DNA of 64,000 nt, from the NCBI GenBank assembly GCA_016702605.1, contig JADJDQ010000005.1, positions 1 to 64,000 of the forward strand. Reading direction: 5' to 3'. Under the pieces are notes generated by a model. The model was not told where the DNA came from and searched no databases. It was given only the letters and a program-made list of their open reading frames with translations. Source of the stretch: Candidatus Intricatilinea gracilis (GTDB lineage: Bacteria > Pseudomonadota > Gammaproteobacteria > Burkholderiales > Burkholderiaceae_C). Made by a program: the position numbers and the translations under genes. Below are positions 63,390-64,000 of this stretch, one piece after another (position 1 is the stretch's first letter; every line of letters begins with the position of its first letter).

Positions 63390-64000
63390 TCACGGCGCGC
63401 CGTCATGCCCACGGGCGGCGAGCCGGTGCATCACGCGGTGGTGCAACTGCCTGACGCCCCACCACACGGCCAAGGCAATGACCGGGATCGACAGGGCGAC
63501 CACCACGTCGGGCGACACCGGCAGACCGGCACTCTTGGCGCCCTTGGCCATGTAACCCACCAGACCCGAGCCGTAGTAGGTGATGGCCGCCACCGACAGG
63601 CCTTCGACCGCACTTTGCAGCAGCAGCTGGGCCTCCTGGCGGCGGTTCATGGCGTCGAGCAGATCGCGACTGGACTGCTGCTGGTCGATCTCTACCCGTG
63701 TGCGCAGCAGGTTGCTGGTGTGGGCGATACGCTGCGACAACGCCTGCTGGCGCCGTTCGGCCCAGGCGCAGGTCTGCATGGCCGGGGCCAGGCGCCGGTC
63801 CATGAATTCACCCAGCGTCTGCAGGCCATGGACCCGTTCTTCGCGCAGCTCGAAGATGCGCCGCTGCAGCAGCTCGAAATACGCCGCGCTGGCCGAGAAC
63901 CGCGCATGGGTGCGTGCGTACAGGCTCTCGACATTGGCCGCCAGATCGGTGAGCTGGCGCAGCAGTTCGGGCTCACGTTGTGGATCGGTGGTGCGGATGG
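63390..64000 (-). CDS. DUF3422 family protein, C-terminal part (5' end outside window)
   Basis: The frame is open to the window edge, upstream of any start codon. The visible 203 residues show the family's coiled-coil and C-terminal membrane region: TTDPQREPELLRQLTDLAAN, ASAAYFELLQRRIFELREER, GEFMDRRLAPAM, then VAAITYYGSGLVGYMAKGAK and VVVALSIPVIALAVWWGVRQ as two transmembrane segments. DUF3422 proteins are integral membrane proteins of unknown function. It lies downstream of no known partner here; the gamma-glutamyltransferase gene follows on the same strand. Confidence 0.85.
   Translation of the reverse strand, partial: IRTTDPQREPELLRQLTDLAANVESLYARTHARFSASAAYFELLQRRIFELREERVHGLQTLGEFMDRRLAPAMQTCAWAERRQQALSQRIAHTSNLLRTRVEIDQQQSSRDLLDAMNRRQEAQLLLQSAVEGLSVAAITYYGSGLVGYMAKGAKSAGLPVSPDVVVALSIPVIALAVWWGVRQLHHRVMHRLAARGHDGAP

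Overview
The window looks like chromosomal DNA from a high-GC, motile, respiring betaproteobacterium, probably Burkholderiales (Leptothrix/Rubrivivax/Comamonadaceae-like). This is inferred from gene content: Bug-type binding protein, TRAP transporters, MHS-family MFS carrier, DadA, Uma2, an rpsU-yqeY pair, methyl-accepting chemotaxis proteins and a quinoprotein accessory locus. Coding density is high. No tRNA, rRNA, CRISPR array or insertion sequence was seen.

Layout. 1-6 kb: end of a D-amino-acid dehydrogenase, a Uma2 protein, a small membrane protein, an exported prolyl oligopeptidase and a class III CoA-transferase. 6-14 kb: chemoreceptor, an E. coli-type fumarate reductase operon (frdABCD, minus strand), a second chemoreceptor with a small secreted helical partner, and a GGDEF/EAL remnant. 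14.4-23.7 kb: an envelope locus that looks copper-related, with ApbE flavinyltransferase and a TlpA-like thioredoxin (plus strand) facing a long minus-strand array: DUF2946, MbnP-like, MbnH-like di-haem protein, outer-membrane barrel, a second DUF2946-like protein, YcnI-like protein, lipoprotein, DUF4266 and DUF3570. 24-30 kb: a hexuronate oxidation module (GntR regulator, uronate dehydrogenase, TRAP DctPQM, SMP-30 lactonase). 30-35 kb: SUMF1-like protein, DSD1-family PLP enzyme and a NarX-type two-component system. 35-42 kb: TonB-dependent receptor, DEAD-box helicase, a Pro-rich protein and an MHS transporter.

42.9-57.5 kb is a quinoprotein (PQQ alcohol dehydrogenase) accessory locus. A nine-gene minus-strand array carries an ABC transporter set typical of PQQ-dependent catabolism (ATPase, YVTN beta-propeller, binding protein, ABC-2 permease). 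It runs on into a MotA/ExbB-like protein, a one-helix periplasmic partner, a small membrane protein, a lipoprotein and a Bug protein. Upstream are a PqqB paralogue and a divergent metallo-beta-lactamase-fold protein, both lacking the expected metal or active-site motifs. Then come a sigma-54 activator and, divergently, a PedF-like cytochrome c550 with a MoxJ-like binding protein, behind a clear -24/-12 promoter and a perfect palindromic candidate activator site. No quinoprotein dehydrogenase or pqqA-E operon is in the window. 57.5-64 kb: rpsU, yqeY, a TIGR01244-type sulfurtransferase, a TRAP QM pair without a binding protein, a gamma-glutamyltransferase and the end of a DUF3422 gene.

The most interesting signals are: the stator-like pair inside the quinoprotein ABC array; the two degenerate beta-lactamase-fold proteins; an inverted repeat with identical core found only in front of the TonB receptor and the ABC array; the sigma-54 control region of pedF; and the copper-type locus, where several exported proteins are predicted to start with histidine after signal cleavage.
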